Below are positions 1 to 11,273 of a DNA stretch of 64,000 bases, one piece after another; positions within the stretch are counted from its first letter, which is position 1; the number at the start of each line of letters is the position of its first letter. Made by a program: the position numbers and the translations under genes. The DNA comes from Cinnamomum chago. Lineage: Eukaryota; Streptophyta; Magnoliopsida; Laurales; Lauraceae. The notes under the pieces are model-generated. The model saw nothing but the letters and a program-made list of their open reading frames with translations. It did not search any database and was not told the DNA's origin. The stretch is from contig CP142461.1 of assembly GCA_038049695.1 (NCBI GenBank), positions 30,759,001 to 30,823,000 on the forward strand, written 5' to 3'.

Positions 1-242
1 GGAAACTTATGGTCACGAGGCTGACAAGGGCCCTTTTGTAGATATGCTCTTCGGACTTGGTCCCTATCCATAGGATGATAGCTTGAGATTGGATTCCGTA
101 ATCCAGGATCCGCAGGAAGAGCAGTCAAATTAACCTCTACACGCCCTTTCTTCGAGGATGATGGCATTTCATCATTCTTGTCATTCTTTGGAATCGGAGA
201 CGGTGGATTGGTAGTTGATTGTTTTTTGTAATATTTTTCCAT
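1..242 (-). CDS. hAT-type transposase, N-terminal part (runs off window)
   Basis: Reading leftward from an ATG at 242 there are 80 open codons to the window edge. The product begins MEKYYKKQSTTNPPSP, continues through a Ser/Lys-rich stretch, then has ALPADPGLRNPISSYHP and DQVRRAYLQKGPCQP. A block of the form DPGLR-I-YHP-xRDQVRRAYLxKGPCQP followed by H-x-F is characteristic of plant TTF-type zinc-finger / MYM-type hAT transposase-like proteins, just before their zinc-binding region. Only this N-terminal part is visible, so the catalytic RNase H-like domain and dimerisation region cannot be judged. The reading frame has no stop in the visible part, so it may be intact. It could be an active element, a relic or a domesticated copy. 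A CT-rich leader-like block at 2810-2985 on the same strand could belong to it, but that is a guess. Confidence 0.7.
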   Translation of the reverse strand, partial: MEKYYKKQSTTNPPSPIPKNDKNDEMPSSSKKGRVEVNLTALPADPGLRNPISSYHPMDRDQVRRAYLQKGPCQPRDHKF

Positions 243-1424
243 ATCTGATTCAAAGATAAGGTCAATTACATTAAAATCCTCGCCAACCACCAATAATCAC
301 CATTTATAACATAGGTTAAAGACTTGATTTTAAACAATTTCTTCTTTTTATAAAGAATCCTACTACTAACACCTAATTTGTAAATAAACTTTTAAACGAC
401 AACACTCAAATCGCGAATCCTCAAGAAATTAGCACAAAATTTGACAAGCAAACTACAACAATAATAAAGAAACTCTAAAGAAGTAATACACATTATCATG
501 TAAAAATTAGTACCTTGTTATTATTTCCTTAAGCTCCAAACAGTTCCTTAATCATATGAATCCAAATGAGAGCACCTGTATTTATAATTTATAGATGAAC
601 ATTATCAGCATAATTATAAACATCATATTACGGGCCAAGATTAATGTTTCCAAAATGAAAAAAGAAAAAAAGAAATAAGTAGTTAAAGCTTAAACATAGA
701 TCAAGATTAGATAAGACTTGCTCACAACAATTCTAGATCTATTCGAAACAAGGACATAGAAATGAATCAACATGATTGAAAGATTTGGTTTGATAGAGCT
801 ACTTTTAGTCTTTATATTCCTTTCAATGACTATCATTCTTACCCTCCTCTGAAGAACCATCCCACGAAATCACTACTTTTCTCATCAAACATACAATGAT
901 TCAGCTGCTGAGCTTGACATAGTCATAAGATCAGCTGGCACAACCCAAATTACTCCCTATGGCATACCTGCCCTTTTACTTGTTCACAGAAAGAAAGTGC
1001 TTCGCTCAACCCCTCTCCTAAGCCTTTGACAATTGCATAGTTTGTATCAGGAAAAAAGGAAGGAGATGAAGATTAGAAAAATGGGGTAGCCCTCAAAATT
1101 CAATAAAAAAGCTCATTCCATTTCTACATACATTGCCAGTTTTTGTATGTCATTTTCATTCACTCCGTAGATGCAAAGAAAGTTTCAACTTGTGTGTTGA
1201 ATATTTCTATTGATCTGTCTCCATGTTTTCACTATACCGTCATCATTCTATATTTAATTTCAGCACCTCCGTTTGAATGCTTCCTGTGATTCATTGAATT
1301 TTGTAGTTTATGTTGGCTGGTAGTTCAACTGACTCATTTAAGATAACCATAAAGCAAAACCTTAAAAAGGTTCATAGAGAGTGGTTAGAGACACACAGAG
1401 AAGGAATTCAAGAGCTCTGTTTCC
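243..1424. other. AT-rich non-coding DNA upstream of exon 1
   Basis: No recognisable coding region. It contains the presumed 5' flank of the leftward transposase ORF and the presumed promoter and leader of the rightward exon at 1425. I saw no repeat or RNA gene. Confidence 0.4.
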
Positions 1425-1494
1425 ATGGATCCAAGGCTCTTTGTTTGTGTTTGTGTCTTTATGCATTCCATCTCCCAATTTAACAGCTTTGCAG
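1425..1494 (+). CDS. Probable first exon (signal peptide) of the ALE2-type receptor kinase
   Basis: An ATG at 1425 opens MDPRLFVCVCVFMHSISQFN followed by Ser-Phe-Ala, a short hydrophobic leader typical of a secretory signal. It ends with GCAG|GTACTG, a good donor leaving phase 1. The first certain exon of the receptor kinase at 23071 needs exactly a phase-1 partner. Joining the two gives an uninterrupted frame and makes the whole coding sequence 2163 nt, 721 codons including the stop. Short signal-peptide first exons are usual in this kinase family. No other candidate exon is closer that I could see. The link across 21.6 kb is inference. If it is wrong, this could be the start of an unrelated gene. 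Confidence 0.5.
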
Positions 1495-4160
1495 GTACTG
1501 CTATTCTTCTGTTACTAGCATCATGAGCCCATCATAATTCCATAATTATGAATAAATGAGGGTAATGAGTATTTGAGATAATGGGCTTGTTACAGTAGGA
1601 AGAAAATTCTTAAATTTCACTAGTTGGGCCATTTTTGGATGAGTTGAGATTAGCTAAGTGAGTCCAGTAGCTCAGTTGACTGGGCCGCACGTTCGACTCG
1701 ACAAACCTGTTAGTTGCCTATACAGACTTTTGGAAGGACTGATATGGGTTCCAATACCCATATATGACCCACTCCCATGAGGACCCTGGAACAGCTGCAG
1801 TCTTTTGTAAACCAAGGGAGTCTTTGAAATCCAGCTCAATGTTTCTCTGAGGTGGATAAGTATATTAAGTGTATGTAAATACATTACAGATAGTTGTAAC
1901 AAATGAGATAAAGATGGAAACAACCCAACAGAGTTGGTAATCAACTAGGTTGAGGTTGTTAGGGAAAGAATACAAAGTCAAACTTTTACAATATTTGGGC
2001 CTAAATGTGGATGGGCCAGAGTGTTAGCTATCAATTTTCAAGGCAGTGGGCATCAAATCTCAGTGTGGCATTTTGTCAAACACCATATACATATGCAGAG
2101 AAAAGTACATAAAAAATAAAAGGAAGAAAACAATAACAACAAACAACAAAGAAAAGCTAAAGGAGATATGGTAAATAGAGGAAGGATGCATTAACTGAGA
2201 AGGAGATCAAAAGATGGGGGCCATGGGGCAGTGCCTATTTTCAAGCTGTCCCAAATGGGGAGCAGAAGAGATAACCTTAACCACTCATTGTCTCATTATC
2301 ACATTATGACATACGTTTCAAATTGGCAAATAGCTATCTGGGTTCTATCATCTATGTACATTTAGACAATGGCTCCAAGTTATAGAAATTGGTTAGAAAC
2401 AGTCAAACAGAAACAAAAAGCTTCATTGGTTAACAGTTAACTAGCAAAAAAAAACCCTACATTTGTTGAGCCGGTTGAGGTCTATGAAATGAAAAGGTGA
2501 GAGAATATCAAAATAATAATTAATACCCAACCTCATGCCATTAACCATACCAAAAAAAAAAAATGCTCCATGAACTGACCCAACCCTTCCAATCAGAGAG
2601 AGAAGATATTCTTCTCAAATGTCAATCAATCTTTTTTCATTTTTAATAGAAAAGGGGGCATTGAGAATCTGAGATCATCACTTCAAATGAAAAAAAGAAA
2701 ACAGAAAACTAAAACATAAACCCAAACCCTAGCCAGAGAAGAAACTGCACAAACCCTAACTAGAGAGGGAGAGGGAGAGAGAAGCTACAGAGAGAGGGAG
2801 AGAGATTTACCTGAACCGTGGAGCCTCAGAGGAAGAGGGTTGGCCGGAAGAGCGAAAGCGGAAGAGGGAAGACCAGAAGAGGGAAGCAACTGCAAAGAGG
2901 ATTCTGAGTTTTTGTCTTTTTTCATTCGTTTTCCCTTCATGACCTGGGGCGTGGATCTGTTTGATGTGGGGCGTGGGCCAAGGCCCAATACTATTTCAAA
3001 GAGAAAATGGATTTTGACCTGGGGCGGGCGCCCCAGGTCCTTATACAGTGGGTCCGCCTCTGAGGCTCACCGCAGAAAGCATCTGCCTCAAATGATCGAG
3101 CAGAATTATCATTATAAACTCCAGGTATGGCTCTACCACCGGCCTCTTTTGATGACATATAAGAAGAGCCCTTTGGGCTCTCAAGAATGAAGAAGAGGGA
3201 AGCACACACAACTAACGACACAGCCAAACCTACCAGTGTGAGTTTCACCCTGCTTAGCACAGGCTTGACCTGAAATGAAAAGGATTAAAACAAGCCAATA
3301 GTGAGAGAACCAAAAAGTTGGTTCATCAAAGTAGATCATTCTGAAGGAAAGGCTTGTATATTACAATTTTGTTGACTCATCATTCCCACATGATGTATGA
3401 TAAACTCAAGGGGAAAAAGAAAAAACTTGTAAGTATTAATTGCATGGAGAAAACCCAGCTATATGAGAAGACAGGCTAAAAGATGGTTTGGACTTTTATC
3501 TGGATTTTGGCACCAACATCACTTCTTCACCTACTTATTTGAGCTCTTCTGCTTTAACTATCACTATGTGCTAGCTAGGTTGGTTACCACCAAAAGCAGA
3601 TTCATTGTGACTAGGATACCCTCCTAACCTTTGTAATTTTTACACGCACACACACATACGGACTAATAGAATAGTCCAGCAGCATCAGAAGCATCAGTAG
3701 TCGAACCAAAAAAGATTGAAAAACAACTTACAGTAAATGAACCCAAAAGACAATCACGTGCTAAGACTTCAGGAGTCTTCACCCATATCTGCCAAGAATA
3801 CAAATACAGATTACACTTCCCTCTCTATTTAAGCAAATACAATTCCAATGAATGCACAGATGACATTTTGATATAGAAGAAAAATAGTTTGGATGGAGCT
3901 GACACTTGCTGTTGATCATCCACAATCAAGTGAAACTAGCAAATAAATGGAGAAAGCACACTACCCAGAAATTCCCAAGGAATGAACTTTGCCGATTACA
4001 GCCTTTCAATTAAAAAAGCTTCAAATAGAAGGCAACTAGCAAACTTGGGATTTGCAACATTACTTATTGCAGCAGTTCAATTTCCTGTTCCTTTTACTAA
4101 TTATATTGTTTTTACAGGCCTTTAAACACTAAAATGAACATCAAAACCGATCTCACAATT
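1495..4160. other. First part of presumed intron 1; mostly unannotated
   Basis: AT-rich DNA. At about 1665-1705 a tRNA-like head occurs (TAGCTCAGTTG followed by CGTTCGACTCG), which may be the start of an old SINE; the rest of that copy is unclear. At 2700-2990 the minus strand is CT-rich and looks like a 5' leader ending in the donor CAG|GTAAATC at about 2810. Position 3017-3041 is a near-perfect palindrome around GCGGGCGC. Nothing else is recognisable. Confidence 0.4.
3071..3269 (-). CDS. Exon-like segment coding a single membrane span
   Basis: On the minus strand an acceptor (TTTCAG|GTCAAG, exon start 3269) and a donor (GCG|GTGAGC after 3071) bracket an open segment. It reads VKPVLSRVKLTLVGLAVSLV, then a hydrophobic run ending in ASLFFILESPKGS and a polar tail YMSSKEAGGRAIPGVYNDNS. 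One membrane-spanning segment of about 20 residues lies between basic and polar flanks, as in type II Golgi enzymes. I do not recognise the family, and I could not find neighbouring exons on this strand. It may be a leftover or captured exon. The frame also runs on past the donor to 2991. Confidence 0.35.
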
Positions 4161-4165
4161 ACTTG

Positions 4166-7163
4166 TGTAAGACCCCGACCCGAGTGAACCCGATTAGTGC
4201 TAATTAAGTTGTGTGTTAGTGCTAAGCTTGATTAGTGATTTGGCTAAGTTGGGTTTGGAATAGCTTTGATTCTAGTTTTTGGGCAACTTTGAGTGCTTTG
4301 ATAGCTAGTGGGGCCCTTTGGGGGTTCCCCTTTCGACTTTGTGATTACTTAAGTGTTTTTTCGGAATTTTTTTGATTTGCATTCTTAACCCGTTTAATTT
4401 ATCTTAGTGATCCCTACAACTTTCATGTTGATCCCGTGTCCATTCGAGGCCCCGAAACCCGATTTACAAGCCTTGAGGGGCATAACAGTCCTTTTATACT
4501 AAACCTGTACCCAAAACTTGATATTTTTGAAACCCGCGAAACATATACTTTTTGGAAACTAGATATTTCGACAATCAATTCTTCCTTCTTCGTCGAATTC
4601 ATCCGAGATCCCGAAAGAGATGATTTCAGCCAAACTAGTTCATTTAGTTGTGGGACCCAACTCCATTTGTTAACAAAGGGTAACCCACTCTTCCTTTTCA
4701 TTTCATTCTCCATTGTTCCAGCACAACAACTGAACCTAGGGTTTTCTTGCAACTTCTTCTTCTTCTGCTTCTTGCTTTCTCCATCTCCAATCCACGCTAA
4801 CCTTGCACCAACATCGAAATGGAGATCACCACCCTCTTCCTCATCTTGCAAGCTTCATCTTGATACCATTTGTGAAGAAATCCATCAATTTTGAGATCTT
4901 CTTTGAGCTAGCCCTTCTCATTTGAAGGTCATCCAAGTAAGTAATCCTTCCCATCTTCTAGATTTGTGGCCTTCTAGCCTTAGGGAAGCTTCATTTGTAT
5001 TATTGAAAGTTCTTTCATTTTCATTCTTTGTGTAACCCATTTTAGGGTTGTTTTGAGGTTTTTTTATTGTAGCTTGGATTTGAGTTATAGAGGTGATTAG
5101 AAGCTTGGTACAGCTAGCTTGGACTTGAGGCAAGTGAATGATTGGGTGTTTTAAGTTTTAAATGGTTTGGTGGAGACACTAATAGATTTTCATGCTTTCA
5201 TTGAGTTGTTTATGGTTGAAATAAATGCTCTTAATGCATCTTGATAGCCTCATTTAATGCTTTGAAAACATGAGTTTAAAGTCTCCTTGTTTCTAGTTTT
5301 ATGTGGTTGTTTATGTGTTGGAAGGAGGGGAAAAAGAGGAGGACCAGGCCACTGCAGAACAGCACCTGAAACCTGGCACCATTTAAAGTTACAACCCCCG
5401 GTCGACCTGGCCATGGCCGGTCGACCGGGCACACAGAGCCAGGCCCGGTCGACCGGCCCAACTGGGAATTTCCTGCTGAGTGGAAATTTTCACCCTGTTT
5501 TGGATGGGTTTAGGTGGGACCTTGGCTACCCTATTTGGACTCATTTGACTATATGTGAGGACGTCTTGAGCCGATGCTCTTTACGGTTGGTTCGGTGGCA
5601 TCGAAGTTCAACCCATTTCAATCTTGAACGGTTTGGGACGACGCAATATCTTCCTTATATCTAAACGCAAAGTCTATTTCCTTGGTTATCGTGAATCCTA
5701 TCCCTATCGGTGACTAATGTAGGTTGTAGGATGCTTCCGGATTAACGTCATGCCTAGGATGGACCGTTTATAGTCTTGATTTTCTATTGTAACATCTAGT
5801 ACTATCCATAAGCTTGTTTAAAGTTTTGAAAATCGTAAAAGTGCATAAGGAGCTCGGAATGTCTCCAAACTCAAGGAGTACCAAGTCTTTATTATAATCG
5901 ACATACGGGACCCCTATTTACTTAAATAGATCTTGAAACCAATATTTTCCTGAAATTGTAATAGTTCATTATATTCCTTCATTTCCAAGATTTACATTAC
6001 ATGATTTGTTTTCCCGAAAGCATGATAGTTACACTAGTAACAGTGACTTGTCCCAAAGTGTATTGCCCGACATGAAATGAAAGTTATGTATTTGAGTATT
6101 CTTGCCCCGTTCATTTATTTACTTGAACTTGATGTATTTTGCATATGTCTCGATTTGTTAATTAACCTATGAGTCGGCATCACTAAACTTGGATAACCTT
6201 GTCGGCATGATCCACCGACTTGGAGATCCCTCTCCCGTCCCGTCAGCTGCAGTTTGGATCCCGATACCCGGTTTATTACTGTGGTCCCGTCCCGATACCC
6301 GGTTCGCTACTGTGGTCCCGTCCCGTATATTTATATTGTATATATGCTTATCGTTGAGTCTCATCACCTTGTGTGACTAAGACCAACGTCCCGTTATACT
6401 TTTGTCACTTTGGTGATAGAGGACTTAGCTTTATGTGATTGTCATCTTGTTAGTTCCCGATTCCTTGGATACCTTATATGTTTTATCTTGTTACTTGTTT
6501 TCTAGCAAATGATTTATCTACTTTATGAGAGTTCTTGCTTAAACAGATTTCTATGCTTTTCAAGATATTTCATTTATTATATGTTGTTATATCTTTTTAC
6601 TCTCTTGCCAGACCGTCGTGTCTGACCCATTTGCTTTGGTACTCAGGTCCCGTTGCCGGCTACCTTGAGGAGGAGCCGGAGGAGGCGGTAGGTGAACCGC
6701 AGCCCTTAGTCGAGTGGCTTGCTGACGATGTCATGTAGACATCGAGATTGCTACGAGAGGCGTAACATCTTGGGGAAAACTACTTAACCATTCTTATGGA
6801 TTACTATTTTGTTATATTGGCCTTTGTTGACCTCTAATTTTGGGAAAATGTAACTAAATGATCTTTTGTTAAACTTTAACTACTTTTGGGGAACATGCTA
6901 TAGATCATTGCTCATTCTGATACAACATTTTATACTTGATGTTATCTTCATGACTAGGGATAGTTTGACTATTTGATTTGCTACACGCTTCCGCACTCAA
7001 AAGAAATATTCATTTATGGTTGTGATATCCTCACCGCGGACACCTGTGGGAAATTAAATAAACGTATGTTATCATTTAAACAGATGTTGTGGTTATTCAT
7101 CATCATCACCACTAATGTCCCGATCCCGGATCAGTCACGTTGGCCCGGTCTGGGGTCGCGACA
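4166..7163 (+). mobile_element. Solo LTR of a Ty3/gypsy-type retrotransposon
   Basis: A 2998-bp unit starts TGTAAGACCCCGACCCG and ends GGGGTCGCGACA, so it has TG...CA ends. It is flanked by the exact 5-bp duplication ACTTG (4161-4165 and 7164-7168). No gag, pol, primer-binding site or second LTR is present, so this is a solo LTR left by LTR-LTR recombination. Near 6640-6720 the plus frame reads GPVAGYLEEEPEEAVGEPQ, resembling a piece (PVAGEYAWGQAEPEVEPEG) in the other gypsy LTR at 57208-57405 on the minus strand. That supports the same broad LTR group and the plus orientation. Inside are GGTCGACC palindromes (5399-5455) and an approximately 41-bp tandem duplication around GTCCCGTCCCGATACCCGG (6236-6325). 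Confidence 0.85.
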
Positions 7164-7168
7164 ACTTG

Positions 7169-8170
7169 TGTGTGAATGAAAAGGACTGGTCCTTGATAAT
7201 GGCTGCAAAAAAAACCCCACTTCCTGCATGCCAATTCCAAGATCAGAACTTTAACATAAAAGTGTTTTAAGTGAATAAAACTCTTATTCTGAGTATATCT
7301 ATCACACTGCAGAGTCTATCTAAAGGAGGTGTGGACCCCTCCCATAGTATGGTACGATGCAGAACCAAGGGGCATACAAAACCCGGCCGGGATTTTTGGA
7401 GCAAAGGTGAGCCGCTACACCCTAACGCTCCCAGCAATACCACTCTTTCATTTTGCACCATCAATCAGGATATCCACTAAACAATAAGAAAATCTCTCCC
7501 AATGATTCTTAAAAAATAGTGGAAACACCATTTTGTTCTTCTCAAAGTCAAGATAAAAACCATTAAGACTTGTTAGTTAAATATCAGCTTCTAAACCACA
7601 GTTCTCTGCAAAAAAAAAAAGAGCTCTGTAAATTATGTATCATTATGTTTCTTTTTCATCCTTTTTCTAAGGGAAAATGCAAAAGAATAGTCTCATTGAA
7701 GATCTTCATATTCAATGAGATATGCTTCTGTTTGTTTCTGCGGACAAAGACAATTTGCATCTAGGTGGGTTTCCCACTTACTGAAAATTTTCCCTTCAAA
7801 TGTTGTAACCAAAATCCGTTGAGAATTCCATATCACAGAGTAATAATTCTCCCCACAGAATGATCGAGATCGAGGATGTACTACTAAAAAGCTCAGAAAA
7901 TGGAATCCGAACAGCTTCATGTAAATCAATAACAATAACAATAGATAAAACCCTAAAAACAGCATCTAATCTTTCCAATTACAGAACGATCATAACAGAG
8001 AAAAATCTGCAATCTACGAGCTGAAAACCAATGCATCCTGACCAAAAAGAAATCAATCAATCACTCCAAAGCTACTCTAGATCTAATCGGCCTCAAACGA
8101 AATGCAAATGATTTAGAGTAAGAGGTAGAGAGCTGGAGAAGATCGCAAATCCAAGGAATCTTCGTGCACA
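7169..8170. other. Unannotated intron/intergenic DNA
   Basis: No convincing exon. At 7320-7445 there is a GC-richer patch (ACCCGGCCGGGATTTTTGG) that looks like part of a dispersed repeat, but I cannot classify it. Confidence 0.3.
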
Positions 8171-8534
8171 TTGATACAAAAGCAAAAGGATTTTAGGGTT
8201 TTCGAGTTCTACCTTTCTCAGCTACGAACAAGGAGTAGATCCCTAAATGTTAGGGTTTTCGTCTTCTTGTCTTTCTTCTTCTATTTGCTTCTGGAAGAAA
8301 AGGGACTGAGAGAGATTTGGTTTGGCCACGGGAAGGCGCTGCAGATTGTTTCGGCGTCGAGCAGAGAGCGATGGGGAGAGAGGGAGAGAGCGTGAGCAGG
8401 GAGAGAGCGAGAGAGGGCTTATATGATTTTTAGGCCAGCGCGCACACTTCATCGAGTTTTAGGTTGTCTTATACCGTCGCATTTAAGTGGCCACCGGTGT
8501 AACTTCGACGCTAAATGTACATTTTCTTGTAGTG
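8171..8534. mobile_element. CACTA transposon terminus joined to a CT-rich leader-like segment
   Basis: The segment ends TTTTCTTGTAGTG at 8534. Read from the other strand this is CACTACAAGAAAATG, the classic plant CACTA (En/Spm) end, followed by terminal-like sequence ATTTAGCGTCGAAG. Just inside (8240-8420 on the minus strand) lies CT-rich sequence like the 5' leader of a housekeeping gene, including CGAAAACCCTAAAATCC. I did not find the opposite CACTA end to the left, so the element is truncated or its other end has decayed. The leader-like part may be a captured gene start. Confidence 0.55.
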
Positions 8535-8689
8535 CCTCTTTTTATGAGAAAGCAAATCCAAGAAAGGGATGAAAAGAAAAAATGAAAAAGAAGGCACCAA
8601 TGAAATAAGCTAATTAAATGAAAGAAGAATAACAAAGGCAGAATAAAATTATCTAAAAACTAATTAAATGACAAAAGGATAATACAATG

Positions 8690-8855
8690 TAGGGACATCT
8701 ACTAGAACAATCCCCTTAAATAGGAAAACTACAATTGAGGACCCTAAACTTTTATAATGACGGCCAAACACCTTCAACCTAAATCATCTCTTCTTTTTTT
8801 TTTTCATTTTGCCCTTTCTTTGTTGATGTCAACATAACCATAATCCGTATTCATG

Positions 8856-8893
<38 letters not shown>

Positions 8894-9515
8894 CATATTC
8901 CCTATTCCCAAGAATCGATTTCTTCACCCAAATCTAAAGAAACTAAAGTCCAATATTCTGTCATGAGTAATATTTGTTGACATCAATAAAACATTTGTCG
9001 ACATCAACATAAACTTTTGTCAATATCGACAAAAACATCCAGTTAATACAATCAAATGGCCCTTGTACAAGTTCATCATTTATACATAGAATTTGTTGAC
9101 GTCGACAAAAACGCCCAGGTAGCACAATCAAATGACCCCTGTGCACAGCACATGTTAAATATTTATACATAGAATGTGTTGACGTTGACGGAAAATTTGT
9201 CGACATCAACATAAACTTTTGTCAACATCGACAAAAAGTCCAGTTAGCACAAACAAGTGACCCATGTACACAACACGTATTAAATATTTATACATAGAAT
9301 TTGTTGACATTGACAAAAGATTTGTTGACATCAACATAAAATAACCTTAACCTGGGATTAGGGTTATGTTGACATCAACAAAGAAAGGGCAAAACGGAAA
9401 AAAGAGAAAAAGAAGAGATAATTTGGGTTGGAGGTCCTTGGCTGTCATTATAAAAGTTTAGAGTCCTCAACTGTAGTTACCCTATTTAAGAAGATTTTTT
9501 TGGTAGATGTCCCTA
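8690..9515. mobile_element. 826-bp inverted-repeat (MITE/foldback-like) transposon
   Basis: The left end TAGGGACATCTACTAGAAC and the inverted right end TAGGGACATCTACCAAAAA start terminal inverted repeats that can be followed for roughly 150 bp. Both arms include CTAAACTTTTATAATGAC and continue to the ATGTTGACATCAAC motif. The exact 5-bp sequence CAATG flanks both ends (8685-8689 and 9516-9520). The middle (about 8960-9345) is made of imperfect tandem units with alternating TTTGTCGACATCAACA and ATTTATACATAGAATTTG. A TAA microsatellite (8853-8891) sits in the left arm. No transposase is encoded. A 5-bp duplication does not fit hAT (8), PIF (3), Tc1 (2) or MULE (9) well. Confidence 0.8.
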
Positions 9516-9608
9516 CAATGTATCAATCATCATCAACTTAACTTTATCACTAGACTAAAGATTCTTACTCTTAAATTACAAGTATATTCGTATATCAGTT
9601 TATATTAT

Positions 9609-10546
9609 AATTAGGCATGTTAATGGGCCCGGCCGGGCCTGGGCATGGGTTGCTCAATCCCATCCCAAATATTGGACGAGCCTACCGGGGGTTATCCAAT
9701 CCTGGCCCTAAATTGAGCGGACGTATGTCAAATCTCATCACGTACGGGCCCGAGCTTTAGCACGATCTTGAACATAAGATCAACATTCACTAATTATTCA
9801 TTTACGGTCACCGGACAGCCCCCTTCCCATTGCCACAAACTCAACTAAATTCAACTAGTAACATTCACTCACCCAGAATTTCTTTAATTGGTTAGATACC
9901 AGTGTCCAGCAGGCCCAACAAATAATTCTGTGTCCCTTTTATCAACTTTAAATAATAAAAAATAATTTAAAGAATGATTAAATCACATATGTCAAAGCAA
10001 GGCCAAGTTTGACACTGGCTGCTTGCTCTCTAACAAAGCCAATCCAAGATCAGATCAGATTGCAGATCTGAACCGACAGCAAGAAAATGAAGATGCGACA
10101 ATTTGCTACCCTGAACCATGAGAAATGGCCAAAATAGAAGGCTATTCACCACGCCTATATCAAGGTCTTACAAAATAACTCATGCAAAGGAACTGTGCTC
10201 CAGGATAAACAAATGCGTTTTTTTTTCTATTATTTTCCAAATCTAAGAGCATCCACAGTATTAACAGCTTAAATACAAAGTGCTGTTAATTTGCCCTTTT
10301 TTTTACTGTTAGAGGAGCAGTTTTGGTCAATATATTAAAAAAATTAATTAATTTATCTTGCAATCGAGCCAAACCGGGCATGCTTTACCCAGTCCCAGTC
10401 CCATTTTGGCCAGCCTTTCAAAAACTTGTCTAAGTTCAGCCCGTTGGGCTCAAAATTTTCTTTAAAGCCTTGTGTTTTCGGGCTTGGCCGGGCCTGGTAC
10501 CCATTTCAACAAGCTAAATTGATCGGCCTAATTATAATCTAAAAGA
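9609..10546. mobile_element. Possible hAT-like MITE with GGCCCGGCC ends
   Basis: The left border reads ATAATTAGGCATGTTAATGG then GCCCGGCCGGGCCTGG. The right border, inverted, reads TTATAATTAGGCCGATC and later CCCGGCCAAGCCC. Such borders (GGCATGTTAATGGGC) are typical of non-autonomous plant hAT elements. I could not define an exact target duplication, and the arms are diverged. Confidence 0.4.
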
Positions 10547-10929
10547 CTATCGAAGGTGTAAGGAAATGAGGATTCACTAGGAATTTCAAGATAAAAGGCA
10601 TAAGATGAAGCACTATGTTTTCCAATTATGTCACATTACACAAAACGGCTGTATCATTGTTTTCTGCATAATACTTTTTTTGCATTTCTGATTCTCTGCC
10701 TTGCTCAAATGATCCCTCGATTCTCCCACGCATAAATATCCAAATTAAGAAAACCCCTTGAATAGGTATCAATTCCCAACTTTTCAAAACACTTTATATG
10801 AAGAATTACCAAGTTCGGCAAATCATGAACTTCTGAATCCATGTTAATCCCTACACTAAAAGTGGAATTATCCCATTGCATGGAATCTCTACCTACTCAA
10901 CTTTTTCCTTATTTGCAATGTATGTGCCT

Positions 10930-11105
10930 GAAAGCTAAAAATTGACACACGACCACGGTTTACACTTGGAAGTTGTGGGTTCGAAACTGCACTACCACAC
11001 TGGGGCCATAGGAGAATTTGGCCCGGATTTCTCTCCTGGGCCCGTAGGGATTATTCTGGCCCAAAGGGCTAGGAACCTGCGTTATCAAAAAAAAAAAAAA
11101 AAAAC
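10930..11105 (+). repeat. tRNA-derived SINE, diverged copy
   Basis: This stretch matches the complete SINE at 14411-14600 over most of its length: CGACCACGGTTTACAC..., the B-box region GTGGGTTCGAAACTGC, CACACTGGGGCCATAGG, and GGCCCAAAGGGCTAGGAACC, followed by a run of A. The 5' head with the A box is degraded, and no clean target duplication is visible. Confidence 0.65.
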
Positions 11106-11273
11106 TCATGTAAGCAATTCTTTCTTTTTTTTTCCCCATTCTATGACATGGGTATCCCTAAGGTCTTTTTTTTTTTTTTTGTTATGATGAGGAATCCGCC
11201 AACTCCCTTACGGTTGATCATTGGTAAAACCTTGAATACATAACACCACCTGTTAGCACTTTGTATCGGGTAA

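Noticed and set aside
4436..4894. 152-codon open frame, plus strand
   Set aside because: Lies entirely in the solo LTR and has no known domain.
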